A stretch of 64,000 nucleotides of DNA from an uncultured Alphaproteobacteria bacterium (GCA_903909375.1 CAIVVM010000048.1:89501-153500), one strand, 5' to 3'. Counted from the first letter of the stretch, positions 10,282-19,863 are shown. Program-made: numbers and translations. Notes: generated by a model from the letters alone, not told the origin.

Positions 10282-11064
10282 CTAGAGATCACAGATTGAG
10301 AACGCAGCGCCCCTCGCCTGCTTCATCGCCGCCGCCCGCGCCTGAAAAGCAGGCCCGCGGGGATCAGGCGCCTTTAGGTCAGGCCGCTCTGCGACCGGAA
10401 TGTCGGCGGCGACACGCACCCGCAGCATCAGGTCGGGCGTCTTCGGCGGCTCGCCCACCGCCACCGAACGGATCACATCCAGGCCCGCCACGGCACGCCC
10501 GACAACGGTGTACTCGTGGTCCAGCCGACGCGCCGCCTCGCGCATGAAGAAGATCTCGCTGTTGGCGCTGCCGGGATCGGCCTGACGCCCCATGCCCATG
10601 ACGCCGGGACAATAGGCGCCCCAGGCGCGCATCGGCCGGTTCGGCGCCAGGGCCTGCTCCCGGGATGATACGGCCGCAAAGGGAACGGAACCGACAAACC
10701 CCTCGCGGGCGTCACTGCGTTCCACCACCACCGTTGCAGCTTCGGCGGCGAGGCGGAAGCTGAACTCCGGCGCGAGATCCGGGTGCGCCGAGACGCCGCC
10801 ATCACGGTTGTTGGGGTTTCCGGTCTGGGCCACGAAGCCGTCGATTACGCGGTGAAACTGCAGCCCGTCATAGACCCGCTCCCGCGCCAGCAGTTTGATG
10901 CGCGCCACGCCCAGCGGCGCGATATCGGGGCGCAGCTCCACCACAATGCGGCCCCGGGTGGAATCAATGACCAGGGTGTTCTCGGGATCCAGCATCCGCC
11001 AGTCCGCAGGCGCCGCGCCGACCAGTACGCCTGCCGCCAGAACCACCGCCAGAGCCTTCAACAT
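10282..11064 (-). CDS. Periplasmic cyclophilin-type peptidyl-prolyl isomerase
   Basis: A 260-residue protein with a signal peptide (MLKALAVVLAAGVLVGAAPA) and a cyclophilin domain: FHRVIDGFVAQTG (about 75-87) carries the catalytic arginine, and the later NSEIFFM and YTVVGRAVAGLDVI segments are typical of bacterial cyclophilins. It would speed proline isomerisation during folding of secreted proteins. An insertion of about 50 residues, rich in Ala and Glu, separates the two halves, as in longer proteobacterial cyclophilins. About 48 bases separate it from the crystallin-like gene. Confidence 0.9.
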   Translation of the reverse strand: MLKALAVVLAAGVLVGAAPADWRMLDPENTLVIDSTRGRIVVELRPDIAPLGVARIKLLARERVYDGLQFHRVIDGFVAQTGNPNNRDGGVSAHPDLAPEFSFRLAAEAATVVVERSDAREGFVGSVPFAAVSSREQALAPNRPMRAWGAYCPGVMGMGRQADPGSANSEIFFMREAARRLDHEYTVVGRAVAGLDVIRSVAVGEPPKTPDLMLRVRVAADIPVAERPDLKAPDPRGPAFQARAAAMKQARGAAFSICDL

Positions 11065-11112
11065 TCACCCGCCCCCATCCTATGCAGATGAGGACAGGCG
11101 GCGGCAGCGGGG

Positions 11113-11706
11113 TCAATACCTGCGGCACACCAGATCGCGCAGCACCGTGGAGCGACCAACGTACTGTCCCTCCGGGCCAATCGCCTGGGCAGCGCGCTCG
11201 CTGGAGTCGAACCAGGCGGCCCGCCCCAGACCCTGATTGCGGCAGAAGACGTCCGCGCCGCGGTCGCCGGCGGCCACATCCACGCCATCCACCGTCGGCC
11301 GGGGGAAGAACACGGTGCGCACGCCCTCGATTCCGCGCTCGGCGCGCCCTGAACGGCCCGGGCCCGCGCCGGGCGGGCGCCCGACCGGCTGCAATGAGGA
11401 AATCTGCGCCATCAAACCGTAGGTGTGCAGGTTGGGAACATCCCCCCTCACCTCCTGGCAGCGACCGCGATAGTCGCCGTGTTCGCAGATCAGCCACGGG
11501 CCTTCAAGCCGCGCACTCTGGGCCCGGTCATTGAAGCGCCACTTGCCGAGGTCCGCCACGGGTTGGGTGATTGTCACCGAGTTCCCCTGGAAATTCGGCT
11601 GGTCGAAAAGGGTGACAGATCCGGCCCGATAGGGCTGAGCCTGGGCGGCGGCGGCCAGACCCAGCGCCAGGAGGGTGGAGGTCAGTGGAAGGCAGAGTCT
11701 GATCAT
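11113..11706 (-). CDS. Secreted beta/gamma-crystallin-like protein
   Basis: A 197-residue exported protein: signal peptide MIRLCLPLTSTLLALGLAAAAQA, then a region (about 25-110) with two Greek-key-like units, SVTLFDQPNFQGNS and WLICEHGDYRGRC, which resemble beta/gamma-crystallin motifs. The C-terminal part (about 125-197) has two cysteines and a pattern seen with this domain in other alphaproteobacteria. Bacterial members often bind calcium, but the binding loops here are only partly conserved. The ATG at 11706 was preferred over an earlier one because it places the signal peptide at the N-terminus. Confidence 0.75.
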   Translation of the reverse strand: MIRLCLPLTSTLLALGLAAAAQAQPYRAGSVTLFDQPNFQGNSVTITQPVADLGKWRFNDRAQSARLEGPWLICEHGDYRGRCQEVRGDVPNLHTYGLMAQISSLQPVGRPPGAGPGRSGRAERGIEGVRTVFFPRPTVDGVDVAAGDRGADVFCRNQGLGRAAWFDSSERAAQAIGPEGQYVGRSTVLRDLVCRRY

Positions 11707-11913
11707 TTCAAGTCGCCTGTGCAAATCACGAGCAAAGATGAGGGTACCCTGCATGAACCAGACCTGAAGGTCCCGGCCTGTTGATTGACAGCTTTCGATG
11801 ATCAATTCCGCAATGGATATAAACTGATCCGATTGGCTCTATTTGTCCCCGGATTTGAACCACTATCTCGGTTGTGAGGTCGCGCGATTATCCGCGCCAA
11901 GGAGCCCGGAAAC

Positions 11914-12612
11914 ATGATCGAGCATCGTCCTTTCGAGCGCCTCGGCGGCGCCAACCACGGCTGGCTCTACGCAAAGCATCACTTCTCGTTCGGCAGTTAC
12001 TACGACCCGAGCAACATGGGCTGGGGCCCGATCCGGGTGTGGAACGACGACGAGATCGCGCCTAACACCGGTTTCCCGCCGCACCCGCACGCGGACATGG
12101 AGATCATCACCTATGTCCGCACAGGCGCGATCACCCACAAGGACAGCCTGGGCAACCAGGGGCGCACCGAGGCCGGTGATGTTCAGGTGATGAGCGCGGG
12201 CGTCGGCATACGTCATTCCGAGTACAATCTGGAACCGGAGACCACCACGATCTTCCAGATCTGGATCGAGCCCAGGACTCGCGGCGGCGCGCCGGCCTGG
12301 AGCGCGCGGCCGTTTCCAAAGGAAGACCGGGCGGGGCGCTTCATTACCCTGGCCAGCGGTCTTGAAGGGGATAACGATGCGCTGCCGATCCGCTCGGACG
12401 CCCGCGTTGCGGGTGCGACGATCAAGGCTGGCGAGCGTGTGGACTATGGGCTGGGGGCCGGGCGATACGCCTATCTCGTGGCGGCGATCGGCGCGGTCGA
12501 GGTCAATGGCGTTCGGCTGGAAGCGCGCGATGGGGCTGCGATCCGCGATGTCGAGATCCTGAGTATCAAGGCCGTGGAGGATGCCGAGGTCATTCTGGTG
12601 GATTCGGCCTGA
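11914..12612 (+). CDS. Pirin-family bicupin protein
   Basis: A 232-residue bicupin. The N-terminal cupin has the metal-binding histidines of pirins in FPPHPHADMEI (about residues 55-65) and the downstream IRHSEYN histidine (about 100), plus a glutamate following shortly after. Pirins act as metal-dependent quercetinases or redox-responsive cofactors; the true substrate here is unknown. The start has AAGGAG nine bases upstream. A 207-base gap separates it from the divergent crystallin-like gene, and a hairpin follows the stop codon. Confidence 0.92.
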   Translation: MIEHRPFERLGGANHGWLYAKHHFSFGSYYDPSNMGWGPIRVWNDDEIAPNTGFPPHPHADMEIITYVRTGAITHKDSLGNQGRTEAGDVQVMSAGVGIRHSEYNLEPETTTIFQIWIEPRTRGGAPAWSARPFPKEDRAGRFITLASGLEGDNDALPIRSDARVAGATIKAGERVDYGLGAGRYAYLVAAIGAVEVNGVRLEARDGAAIRDVEILSIKAVEDAEVILVDSA

Positions 12613-12637
12613 CGCCGTGGCGGCGAGAAGTGCGATT

Positions 12638-12665
12638 GGGCCCGCGGTGGGGAGACCACGGGCCC
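12638..12665. terminator. GC-rich hairpin between convergent genes
   Basis: GGGCCCG and CGGGCCC arms with an inner GGT/ACC pair around one mismatch and a six-base loop. It lies between the convergent pirin and UrcA genes. There is no T-run on either side, so termination may be weak or factor-assisted. Confidence 0.45.
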
Positions 12666-12694
12666 GTTCGCACGTCCGCTCTGGGGCCTGGGCG

Positions 12695-13012
12695 TTAGCG
12701 GGCGGCGAGCGTGGTCGGCAGGCGCGCAGCCTCGGCGGTGCGCATGGCGACCATCTTTTCATTCAGTTCGACCTGCACGCCCTTGTGGCAGTTCGCACGT
12801 GCGGAGAGCGACAGTTCGGCGTTGCAGAACCGACGAGCGGCGAAGTCGGCGCGCTGCTGGAAGGTGGCGAGCCCCTCGACCGTCGACAGGTTCAGGTCGG
12901 CGACCTTGACGGTGGCGGGCGCGGCGAAGGCCGTCGATGACAGCGCGGCGATCGGCAGAACGGCCAGCGCAAGCATGGCGGCGCTGGAAATGGTGTTGGT
13001 CAAGTTCTTCAT
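12695..13012 (-). CDS. UrcA family secreted protein
   Basis: A 105-residue UrcA-family protein. The signal peptide ends at about residue 30 (STAFA/APATV). The mature part has the family layout: a beta strand (VKVADLNLST), then a helix with RADFAARRFC, and the cysteine pair C63/C75 likely to form a disulfide, followed by the C-terminal helix. UrcA proteins are common in Caulobacterales and sphingomonads, and their function is unknown. The long AT-richer region upstream holds its promoter and a palindrome at 13121-13135. Confidence 0.88.
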   Translation of the reverse strand: MKNLTNTISSAAMLALAVLPIAALSSTAFAAPATVKVADLNLSTVEGLATFQQRADFAARRFCNAELSLSARANCHKGVQVELNEKMVAMRTAEAARLPTTLAAR

Positions 13013-13317
13013 GATCTTATCCCTCTAGGCGGTTGTGCTGGGGCGGTACTTTCCACCGACAAGGGATTGAATACTGGAATGATGAATTGAACACTCGTGA
13101 ATACGACGTCATGAAGCAAATGTAAGAACATTACACGAGATTAATACTTAAACGAACTGCAATGAACGCAACGGGGTTGCACAGACAAACCAACGCAAAA
13201 TGGCGAGTCGATTTCGCGATACGGCTGCAGCGAAGCTCAACCCGCGATCAGGTCGCCCACGTTGCAGCCTGACGCTATGGATCCGACCATCGACTCCCCG
13301 GCAGTCGGAACTACGGC
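13013..13317. other. Intergenic region, about 305 bases, AT-richer than surroundings
   Basis: This gap separates the divergent UrcA and receiver genes and must hold both promoters. It is visibly richer in A and T than its neighbours. I see the palindrome TGTAA-N5-TTACA at 13121-13135 but no convincing -35/-10 pair. A 14-codon frame starting at 13277 ends with TGA overlapping the receiver ATG; it has no ribosome site, so I do not call it a gene. Confidence 0.6.
13121..13135. promoter_or_regulatory. TGTAA-N5-TTACA palindrome, candidate operator
   Basis: Perfect five-base arms with a five-base spacer, about 110 bases upstream of the urcA-family start and 180 bases upstream of the receiver start. 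The symmetry suits a dimeric regulator. The bound protein is not known. Confidence 0.3.
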
Positions 13318-13698
13318 ATGACAGATATCCCGCGGCTGAAAGACCTGCGCGTTCTCATTGTCGAAGACGACGTCATGATCTCGATGCTGGTTCGCGACAT
13401 GCTGGGCGACGTCGGCTGCGTGGTGGCAGGTGCAGCCCTCGATCTGGACGAGGCCCTGGACATGATTGACCGGCTCGGCTTCGACCGCGCCATCCTCGAC
13501 ATCGACCTGGGTGGCGCGCCCAGCTTCCCGGCGGCGGACCAGCTCCGGGATCGGGGCATTCCCCTTGCCTACGCCACCGGCCATGGCCGCGGCGTTCTCA
13601 GGCCAATGGATCGCGCGACTCTGCTCCTGCACAAGCCCTTCCGCGAGCAGGACGCTATCGACGTGCTGGACCAGCTCAGCGCCCGGGTCTCCGGCTGA
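13318..13698 (+). CDS. Stand-alone response-regulator receiver domain
   Basis: A 126-residue single receiver domain with the acidic pocket E16/D17/D18, the phosphorylated aspartate D61 (AILDIDLGG), the switch threonine T87 and the lysine K106 (LLHKPF). There is no output domain, so it probably acts by phosphotransfer or protein binding. No histidine kinase lies in the window. This short receiver type with a G-rich loop after the phosphosite is common in Caulobacterales and rhizobia. Its 3' end comes five bases from the end of the convergent paoC-like gene. Confidence 0.9.
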   Translation: MTDIPRLKDLRVLIVEDDVMISMLVRDMLGDVGCVVAGAALDLDEALDMIDRLGFDRAILDIDLGGAPSFPAADQLRDRGIPLAYATGHGRGVLRPMDRATLLLHKPFREQDAIDVLDQLSARVSG

Positions 13699-13702
13699 TC
13701 TG

Positions 13703-15967
13703 TCACATACCTCGCGCGATCATGCCCGCAAGCAGCTTGTCCGGCGTGATCGGATAGTCGCGAACGCGCACGCCGCAGGCGTTGTAGATCGCATTGGCCA
13801 CCGCCGCGCCCGCGCCGGAGTTGCCGAGTTCGCCGACACCCTTGATCCCCATGGGGTTGGCCTTGTCATCCACCTCGTCCAGCATGATGGCTTCCAGGTC
13901 GCCGATGTCGGCCTGCACCGGCGCCAGGTACTGGGCCAGATCCTGGTTCAGCAGGGATCCGTAGCGCACATCCACCGGATTCCCTTCCGTCAGGGCCGAA
14001 CCGATGCCCCAGATCATGCCGCCGGTCAGCTGGCTGCGCGCCGTCTTGGCGTTGAGAATCCGCCCCGCCGCGAACACGCCCAGCATCCGGCGCACCCGCA
14101 CCTCGCCGGTGACAGGATCGACGCCCACCTCGCAATAGTGTCCGCCATAGGTCTGCTGGCTCCACTCGCGGGCGTCCTGTGCCGGCTTGATCTCGCCCTC
14201 GACGGTCAGGCCCTCGGGTGCGGCGCGACGGATCAGACTGGCCAGAGTTTCCGACCGGTTGGCGATCGCCACCACCCCGTCCTGGAAGGTCACATCCGCC
14301 GGTCGCCCACCGAACAGCGGTGAGGCCTCATCGCCTGTGGCCAGTTCGGCGATCGCCGTCCGAAGATTCTGGCCGGCCGCCAACGCCGCCGAACCGGCCG
14401 TAGCTGCGCCGAACTGGCCCCCCGAGCCCGGCGCGGGCGGCAGTTCGGAATCGCCAATCTCCACCTTCACCTGGCCCAGCGGCACGCCCATGGTCTCGGC
14501 GGCGATCTGGGCCAGCACGGTGTAGGTGCCGGTGCCAATGTCGGTCATGCCTTGCCTGACCGTGATCACGCCGTCGGCGTCGACGGAAAAGCTGCACTTG
14601 GCCGGCAGAAGGAAGTTACCGCGTATGGCAGCGGCCATGCCCATGCCCACCAGCCAGCGGCCATCGCGCACCAGCCCCGGGGTGGGCAGGCGGCGATCCC
14701 AGCCGAATTGCTGCGCGCCCTCCCGCAGGCAGCGCACCAACTGGCGCATGGAAAACGGCCGGCCATTCTCGGGATCGGTCGGCGGCTCGTTGAGAGTGCG
14801 AAGTTCGACCGGGTCGATCCCCAGCTTCTCGGCCAGCTCATCCATGGCGCACTCCAGCGCCAGCGTGCCCGACGCCTCCCCCGGCGCCCGCATGGGGCCA
14901 GCGCCGGGCAGGTCCAGCTTCACCAGCCGGTGCCCGGTCAGGCGGTTCGGCGCCGCATAGAGGGCGCGCCCGAAGTTGGAGGCGTGCTCCGTGAAATTGC
15001 CCTCCCGATGGCAGTGGGTCCAGGTCATCATCGAGAACGCGTTGAGGCGACCGTCCTTTTCGGCCCCCAGTTGCACCTGCATCACCGTGGCGGGGCGATG
15101 GATGGTGCCGTGCATCATCTGCTGGCGCGTGTAGGCGACCTTGACGGGTCGCCCCAGCGCCCTGGCGGCCAGCGCAGCCAGGATCAGGTCGTCATAGGTC
15201 TGGCCCTTGCCGCCAAAACCGCCGCCGATGTAGCGGGTCAACAGATGCACGTCGTCGCGCGGGATACCCAGGGTCTCGGCCAGCCCATGCTGGGCCGGCT
15301 TGACCATCTGGATCGAGGTGTGGGCGACGCACTTCTCGCCCTCAAACCAGACCGTCGAGGCGCAAGGCTCCATCTGGCAATGGTTCTGGATCGGCGTCGA
15401 CCAGGTGGCGTCGATCTGGACCGGCGAGGCGGCGAAGCCGCGCGGAAAATCGCCGACCTCCATGTCTTCCTCGCCAACGGGCGAGATAGCCCGATCCAGG
15501 CTGCCCGGGAAGTCCACGTCCGGCGCATCCTCGGCATAGGTCAGCTTGACGCGATGTGCGCCAGCCGTCGCAGCCTCCAGGGTTTCGCCCACGACCAGGG
15601 CCACGGGCTGGCCGAAGAACAGCACCCGATCGTTCTCGAGGGCGGGTCGTGATCCGGCGCTGCTGCGCGGATGGGCCTTGGTCCCCTTCGGCGCCTGGAA
15701 CGGTGCGTTCAGGTGTGTCCAGACCACCAGCACGCCAGGCGTCGCCTGGGCCTCGGCGATATCAACGCCGCTGATGCGGCCGGTGGCGATGGCTGCGCCC
15801 ACCATCACGCCATAGGCCGGTGGCGAGGGTGGTTGAACCTCGTAGGCGTAGGGCGCAGTCCCCGTGACCTTCAGAGGCCCTTCGTAACGGTCGACCGGCT
15901 TGCCGATCAGGCCCGAGCGGTTTTCCTTGACCGGGTTGTTGGGCGTCCAGTCGTGAACCGAGGTCAT
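13703..15967 (-). CDS. paoC: Xanthine dehydrogenase family molybdopterin-binding subunit (PaoC/YagR-like)
   Basis: A 754-residue catalytic subunit of a molybdenum hydroxylase, close to the PaoC type of aldehyde oxidoreductase. It has the substrate and cofactor loops [13 protein letters not shown] (about 248-260), the molybdopterin region MRAPGEASG, and the catalytic glutamate E713 in [11 protein letters not shown]. It would oxidise aldehydes to acids using water, passing electrons to the FAD and iron-sulfur subunits encoded just upstream. Its start overlaps the stop of paoB by four bases. No XdhC or PaoD maturation factor is in the window. Confidence 0.92.
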   Translation of the reverse strand: MTSVHDWTPNNPVKENRSGLIGKPVDRYEGPLKVTGTAPYAYEVQPPSPPAYGVMVGAAIATGRISGVDIAEAQATPGVLVVWTHLNAPFQAPKGTKAHPRSSAGSRPALENDRVLFFGQPVALVVGETLEAATAGAHRVKLTYAEDAPDVDFPGSLDRAISPVGEEDMEVGDFPRGFAASPVQIDATWSTPIQNHCQMEPCASTVWFEGEKCVAHTSIQMVKPAQHGLAETLGIPRDDVHLLTRYIGGGFGGKGQTYDDLILAALAARALGRPVKVAYTRQQMMHGTIHRPATVMQVQLGAEKDGRLNAFSMMTWTHCHREGNFTEHASNFGRALYAAPNRLTGHRLVKLDLPGAGPMRAPGEASGTLALECAMDELAEKLGIDPVELRTLNEPPTDPENGRPFSMRQLVRCLREGAQQFGWDRRLPTPGLVRDGRWLVGMGMAAAIRGNFLLPAKCSFSVDADGVITVRQGMTDIGTGTYTVLAQIAAETMGVPLGQVKVEIGDSELPPAPGSGGQFGAATAGSAALAAGQNLRTAIAELATGDEASPLFGGRPADVTFQDGVVAIANRSETLASLIRRAAPEGLTVEGEIKPAQDAREWSQQTYGGHYCEVGVDPVTGEVRVRRMLGVFAAGRILNAKTARSQLTGGMIWGIGSALTEGNPVDVRYGSLLNQDLAQYLAPVQADIGDLEAIMLDEVDDKANPMGIKGVGELGNSGAGAAVANAIYNACGVRVRDYPITPDKLLAGMIARGM

Positions 15968-16914
15968 GCGCCCCTCCCGTTGGCTTCTTGAATGGCGGCG
16001 GCCGACAGGCGCGCCACCAGCGGCAGCTTGAAGTCATTGCGACCCAGAGGGCTCGCGCCCTCCAGCTCGCGAGCGATAGCCTCGGTGGGCGAGGCGCCGG
16101 CGGCCAGGGCGGCCTCCGTCGCATGGGCGCGCCAGGGCTTGAGCGCCACCATCCCCAGCGCGACCTGGCCGCCGGCCACCGCAACGCTGGCGAGGCCGCC
16201 TGCATAGGACGCCCGATCGCGGGCCTTTCGATAGATCTGCCCGCCCGCAGGCGGCGGCGGCAGGACGACAGCAGTGATCAGATCGCCTGCCGCCAGCGAC
16301 GTCTCGATCTGGGGCGTGTCGCCCGGCAGCCGGTAGAGATCGATGACCGGAGTGGTCCGCGACTCACCCGAGGCCGCCAGGGTTTCCACCTGCGCGCCCA
16401 GCGCCGCCAGCGCCACGGCCATGTCAGAGGTGTGGGTGGCGATGCAGGCCGTACTCGCTCCGAAGATCGCAGCATTACGGTTCAACCCCTCCAGCGCACT
16501 GCAGCCGGAGCCGGGCGCGCGTTTGTTGCAGGGCTTGGTGGTGTCGTAGAAATAGGCGCAACGGGTCCGCTGCAGCAGGTTGCCCCCGACGGTGGCCTTG
16601 TTGCGAAGCTGCGGAGAGCCGCCGGCGACAATCGCCTGGGACAGCACCGGATACCGGGCCAGAACCTGCGGATCGGCGGCGACCGTGCTGTTCGAGGTTG
16701 AAGCCCCGATCCGCAAGCCGCCGTCGGGCATGGGGGCGATCCCGGCCAGATCCAGCCTGCCCACGTCGATCAGATGTTGCGGCTGCTCGATCTCCAGCTT
16801 CATCAGATCCAGCAGGTTGGTGCCGCCGGCGATGAACCGCGCGCCGGGCGTCGCCGCTGCGGATCTCACCGCGCCGAGGGCATCGACGGCCCGCTCGTAG
16901 GTGAATGGCCTCAT
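15964..16914 (-). CDS. paoB: FAD-binding subunit of aldehyde oxidoreductase (PaoB/YagS-like)
   Basis: A 316-residue FAD subunit. The FAD-binding motif is [13 protein letters not shown] (27-39), with TVGGNL at 108-113. It also has four cysteines, C119, C129, C138 and C157, at the region where PaoB-type subunits carry an extra iron-sulfur cluster; most xanthine dehydrogenase FAD subunits lack these. This places the complex in the PaoABC group and not with ordinary xanthine dehydrogenases. It is coupled at both ends by four-base overlaps to paoA and paoC. Confidence 0.92.
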   Translation of the reverse strand: MRPFTYERAVDALGAVRSAAATPGARFIAGGTNLLDLMKLEIEQPQHLIDVGRLDLAGIAPMPDGGLRIGASTSNSTVAADPQVLARYPVLSQAIVAGGSPQLRNKATVGGNLLQRTRCAYFYDTTKPCNKRAPGSGCSALEGLNRNAAIFGASTACIATHTSDMAVALAALGAQVETLAASGESRTTPVIDLYRLPGDTPQIETSLAAGDLITAVVLPPPPAGGQIYRKARDRASYAGGLASVAVAGGQVALGMVALKPWRAHATEAALAAGASPTEAIARELEGASPLGRNDFKLPLVARLSAAAIQEANGRGA

Positions 16915-17429
16915 GCTGCCACCCCGGCGACGTCCTTGATGGCGGCCACAATCTGCGGATAGGCCGAACAGCGACAGATGTTGCCGCTCATGCGCTCGCG
17001 AATCTCATCGTCGCTCAGCACCGGTCTGGCGCCGGCAGGCGTTTCCTGGCTGGGAACGCCCGCTTCCATTTCCTTCAGCATGCCCAGGGTCGAGCAGATC
17101 TGGCCGGGCGTGCAGTAGCCGCACTGATAGGCGTCGTGGGTCAGGAAGGCCTTCTGGACCGGATGAAGATTGTCCGGCGTGCCGACCCCCTCGATGGTAG
17201 TCACCGCATCGCCGTCATGCATGACAGCCAGCGACAGACAGCTGTTGATCCGCACCCCGTTGACCAGGACTGTGCAGGCCCCGCACTGACCGTGGTCGCA
17301 ACCCTTCTTCGATCCCGTCAGCTTCAGGTGCTCTCGCAGGGCATCCAGCAAGGTGGTGCGGGTGTCGACGTCGAGGGCGCACGGCTCTCCATTGACAGTG
17401 ATGGTGGTCTTCAAGCGGACGTCCCCCAT
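16911..17429 (-). CDS. paoA: 2Fe-2S subunit of aldehyde oxidoreductase (PaoA/YagT-like)
   Basis: A 172-residue subunit with two [2Fe-2S] clusters: the plant-type N-terminal set C44, C49, C52, C64 and the C-terminal set C103, C106, C152, C154. It carries electrons from the molybdenum centre to FAD. The E. coli homologue has a twin-arginine signal and is periplasmic, whereas this protein starts [10 protein letters not shown] directly at the ferredoxin-like fold with no signal, so this complex is predicted to be cytoplasmic. First gene of the three-gene operon. Confidence 0.92.
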   Translation of the reverse strand: MGDVRLKTTITVNGEPCALDVDTRTTLLDALREHLKLTGSKKGCDHGQCGACTVLVNGVRINSCLSLAVMHDGDAVTTIEGVGTPDNLHPVQKAFLTHDAYQCGYCTPGQICSTLGMLKEMEAGVPSQETPAGARPVLSDDEIRERMSGNICRCSAYPQIVAAIKDVAGVAA

Positions 17430-17474
17430 AGTCGGCCGCTCACGGCGGCCCGTTGTTCAAAATCCAGTCGGCCC

Positions 17475-17747
17475 TCAGTCTTCGCCCGGGGCCCGGGCCT
17501 TCACCGACAGTGCGTGGACCGGCCCGGCCAGCTCTTCCGCCAGCGCATGATAGACCATTCGTTGCCTGGCGACCCTGGCGATCCCGGAGAATGCCTGGGC
17601 CTCGATCGTCACGTTGAAGTGGCTCTCGCCGCCCGCCCGTGCGCCCGAGTGACCGGCATGTCGATCCGAGTCGTCGTCGACCACCAGCACGCTGGGCTGG
17701 AAGGCCGCCTCAAGCTTGACCCGGATACTTTCAGATATGGCGCCCAT
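17475..17747 (-). CDS. bolA: BolA family protein
   Basis: A 90-residue BolA protein: MGAISESIRVKLEAAFQPSVLVVDDDS, followed by HAGHSGARAGGESHFNV, which holds the family glycine-histidine loop, and RQRMVYHALAEELAGPVHALSV, the helix and strand with the invariant histidine. BolA proteins partner with monothiol glutaredoxins in iron-sulfur trafficking. The ATG at 17747 gives the usual family length. The gene is divergent from the J-domain gene with a 52-base gap, an arrangement also found in other Caulobacterales from memory. Confidence 0.9.
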   Translation of the reverse strand: MGAISESIRVKLEAAFQPSVLVVDDDSDRHAGHSGARAGGESHFNVTIEAQAFSGIARVARQRMVYHALAEELAGPVHALSVKARAPGED

Positions 17748-17799
17748 TGGATTTATCTTCAATTCTTGCAGGGAAGTTTCTCGGCCCCATACTCGGGCC

Positions 17800-18450
17800 A
17801 TGGCCGCGTCGTTTCAATACAAGCCGAAATTCGTCGACATCCGTGTGCGCCCGCCATCCGAGCAGGACGCCTCGGAACATGACGTCAATGCCCTGAAGCC
17901 GGGTGAGAGGCCCTGCGATCATCCAGATTGCGGCAAGGCCGCCACCGCGCGTGCGCCCAAAGCCCGCGACATGTTGAACGAGCACTACTGGTTCTGCCAG
18001 CCCCATGCGGCTGAGTACAATCGCAACTGGAATTTCTTCTCCGGCCTCTCCGACGCGGAGATCCGCCGTCGCCAGACCGAAGAACTGATGACCGGGGGTC
18101 GGCCCACCTGGGACATGAAGGCCAGCCGCACCTCACGCGAGGCCGCCGCCTTCGCCGCCAAGTTCGGCAAGGGCCAGGGCTACCGCGACCCGTTCGGGGT
18201 GTTCCACGGCGCCGGCCAGAACGCCCCCGCGCCCGAGGCCCGCAAGCTGGGCAAGATCGAACGCAACGCCCTGGCCGACCTCGACCTGGACGAAACCGCC
18301 GACGGCCCGAAGATACGCGCCCGCTATACCGAACTGGTCCGCCGCCTGCACCCTGACGCAAACAAGGGCGACCGGTCCGGCGAACACCGCCTGCAGAGGG
18401 TGATCCGGGCCTATCAGGTGCTCAGGAAGATGGGGATGGTCGGAGGGTAG
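17800..18450 (+). CDS. Zinc-finger-like plus C-terminal J-domain protein
   Basis: A 216-residue protein. The N-terminal half has a C39-x4-C44 pair and a C66-x2-H69 pair that could bind zinc. The C-terminal 50 residues are a short J-domain with HPD at 184-186. The middle (about 100-150) is basic and probably flexible. It likely recruits DnaK to a specific client. The ATG at 17800 is the first that avoids reading through the bolA promoter region. In related genomes this gene sits next to cobS; here cobS is 13.3 kb away. Confidence 0.85.
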   Translation: MAASFQYKPKFVDIRVRPPSEQDASEHDVNALKPGERPCDHPDCGKAATARAPKARDMLNEHYWFCQPHAAEYNRNWNFFSGLSDAEIRRRQTEELMTGGRPTWDMKASRTSREAAAFAAKFGKGQGYRDPFGVFHGAGQNAPAPEARKLGKIERNALADLDLDETADGPKIRARYTELVRRLHPDANKGDRSGEHRLQRVIRAYQVLRKMGMVGG

Positions 18451-18455
18451 GTCCC

Positions 18456-19751
18456 CTAGCCGATCGCTGGCCGCGCCTCATCCAGTCGCCCTAGCTGTGA
18501 ATACGCCGTCACCGCTGACACGATGACGAGCATGCCTACTCCGGGAACCAGGATCGCCGCATGCGGGCCGATGGCGTGGGCCAGCACGCCGTACAGCACG
18601 GCTCCGGCGGGGGCTCCGCCCATGGTTCCGAGCGTGAAGATCGAGAGCACGCGGGCCACCTTGTCCGCCGGCGCATATTGCTGAACCAGACTGCGCCCCA
18701 GGGTCATGGCCACGCCGCCGCCCAGGCCCCAGACAAAGTTCAGACCACACAGGAGCCAGAACGGCATCGGGATGCTGCAGAGGACCAGCACCGTGGCCCC
18801 GGTGAACAGGGACGCCAGATAGACCCGGCCCTTGCGGCGGATGTGTCCAAAGCGGATCAAGGCGGTCGCCGACAGCATCGAGCCCACCCAGAACGTCAGG
18901 CTGAACACACCCAGCGCCGTGGCGATCTGGGCCCGCGCCGGCCCGACCAGGTCGGTGGGAAAATAGCTCTGGACGATCAGCGGTAGCAGCACCGCGAAAG
19001 CGCCCATGAAGCACATGCCCATGCCGGTGGCGCAGATGACCACGGGGGCGATGACGGGCGAGGCCATGGCCGCGCGGAAGCCCCCGCCGATTTCGCTAGC
19101 CATGAATCCCAGCACACTTCCCTCCCGGATTCGCGGCGGACCCGCGGGACGGGGTTTGATCCGGGTAGCGGCGCCGGCCGCGGCGGCCATCAGCGCCGCC
19201 TGTCCGAACAAAAGGGCCGGCAACCCCAGGATCGGCGCGGCCGTCGCCACCGCCATGCCGAGGATCTGACCGCCAAACTGGGCCAAAGAGGCAAACCCTA
19301 CAGCCTGATGCACCCCTCCCGGCGCCACGCGGCTGAGCAAGGCGTCACGCGCCGGCGTCGCAAACGCACCGATAGTTCCGATCACCAGGGCGTAGATGAT
19401 CAGGGTGGCGTAGGTCAGGTGGCCGCCGGCCACAAAGACGCCCAGGCCAAGGAAGCTCAGAGCGCAGAGCCCGCAACCGATCAATACCGTGCGCCGCGTG
19501 TCGGTGCGATCGGCGACGAAGCCGCCGAGCAGGATCAACAACACCGTCGGCAACTGCATCGACATCTGCGCCAGCCCGAAGCGGATCTCGTCTTCCTGCA
19601 GCAGCACGCGAACAAGATAGGGAAACAGCACCATCTGCAGGCCGAAGGCCAGGAACCAGGCGCCTTGCGTGAAGAGATAGGCCGCGAAGCCTGTCGGCGG
19701 AACGGACATCTCGCCGGTCGATCCCGGGTCGTTGGCCTCTGCGACCGACAT
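18456..19751 (-). CDS. MFS transporter, exporter-like (MFS_3 / EntS type)
   Basis: A 431-residue major facilitator with 12 predicted helices. The loop between helices 2 and 3 carries GGFVADRTDTRRTVL (about 76-90), matching the family A-motif, and the second half repeats it weakly. Overall pattern is like EntS-type exporters of siderophores or drugs; the substrate is unknown. It ends five bases from the convergent J-domain gene and is separated by 112 bases from the sulfite-exporter-like gene upstream. Confidence 0.88.
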   Translation of the reverse strand: MSVAEANDPGSTGEMSVPPTGFAAYLFTQGAWFLAFGLQMVLFPYLVRVLLQEDEIRFGLAQMSMQLPTVLLILLGGFVADRTDTRRTVLIGCGLCALSFLGLGVFVAGGHLTYATLIIYALVIGTIGAFATPARDALLSRVAPGGVHQAVGFASLAQFGGQILGMAVATAAPILGLPALLFGQAALMAAAAGAATRIKPRPAGPPRIREGSVLGFMASEIGGGFRAAMASPVIAPVVICATGMGMCFMGAFAVLLPLIVQSYFPTDLVGPARAQIATALGVFSLTFWVGSMLSATALIRFGHIRRKGRVYLASLFTGATVLVLCSIPMPFWLLCGLNFVWGLGGGVAMTLGRSLVQQYAPADKVARVLSIFTLGTMGGAPAGAVLYGVLAHAIGPHAAILVPGVGMLVIVSAVTAYSQLGRLDEARPAIG

Positions 19752-19863
19752 GGCGTTGCGTCTCCCCGCGACGACAGCGCCCAGCCAAGGCGAGCGCCGG
19801 ATCGTCTGACGTCATTGTAACCAGATCCCGTCACATCGCAGGAGTCTCTTCCGCGGTCACGCC

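Noticed and set aside
13277..13321. 14-codon frame overlapping the receiver start
   Set aside because: No ribosome site and too short to be distinguished from chance.
16905..17882. 325-codon open frame on the plus strand
   Set aside because: Antisense of paoA and bolA; no recognisable motifs, and it would overlap the J-domain gene start.
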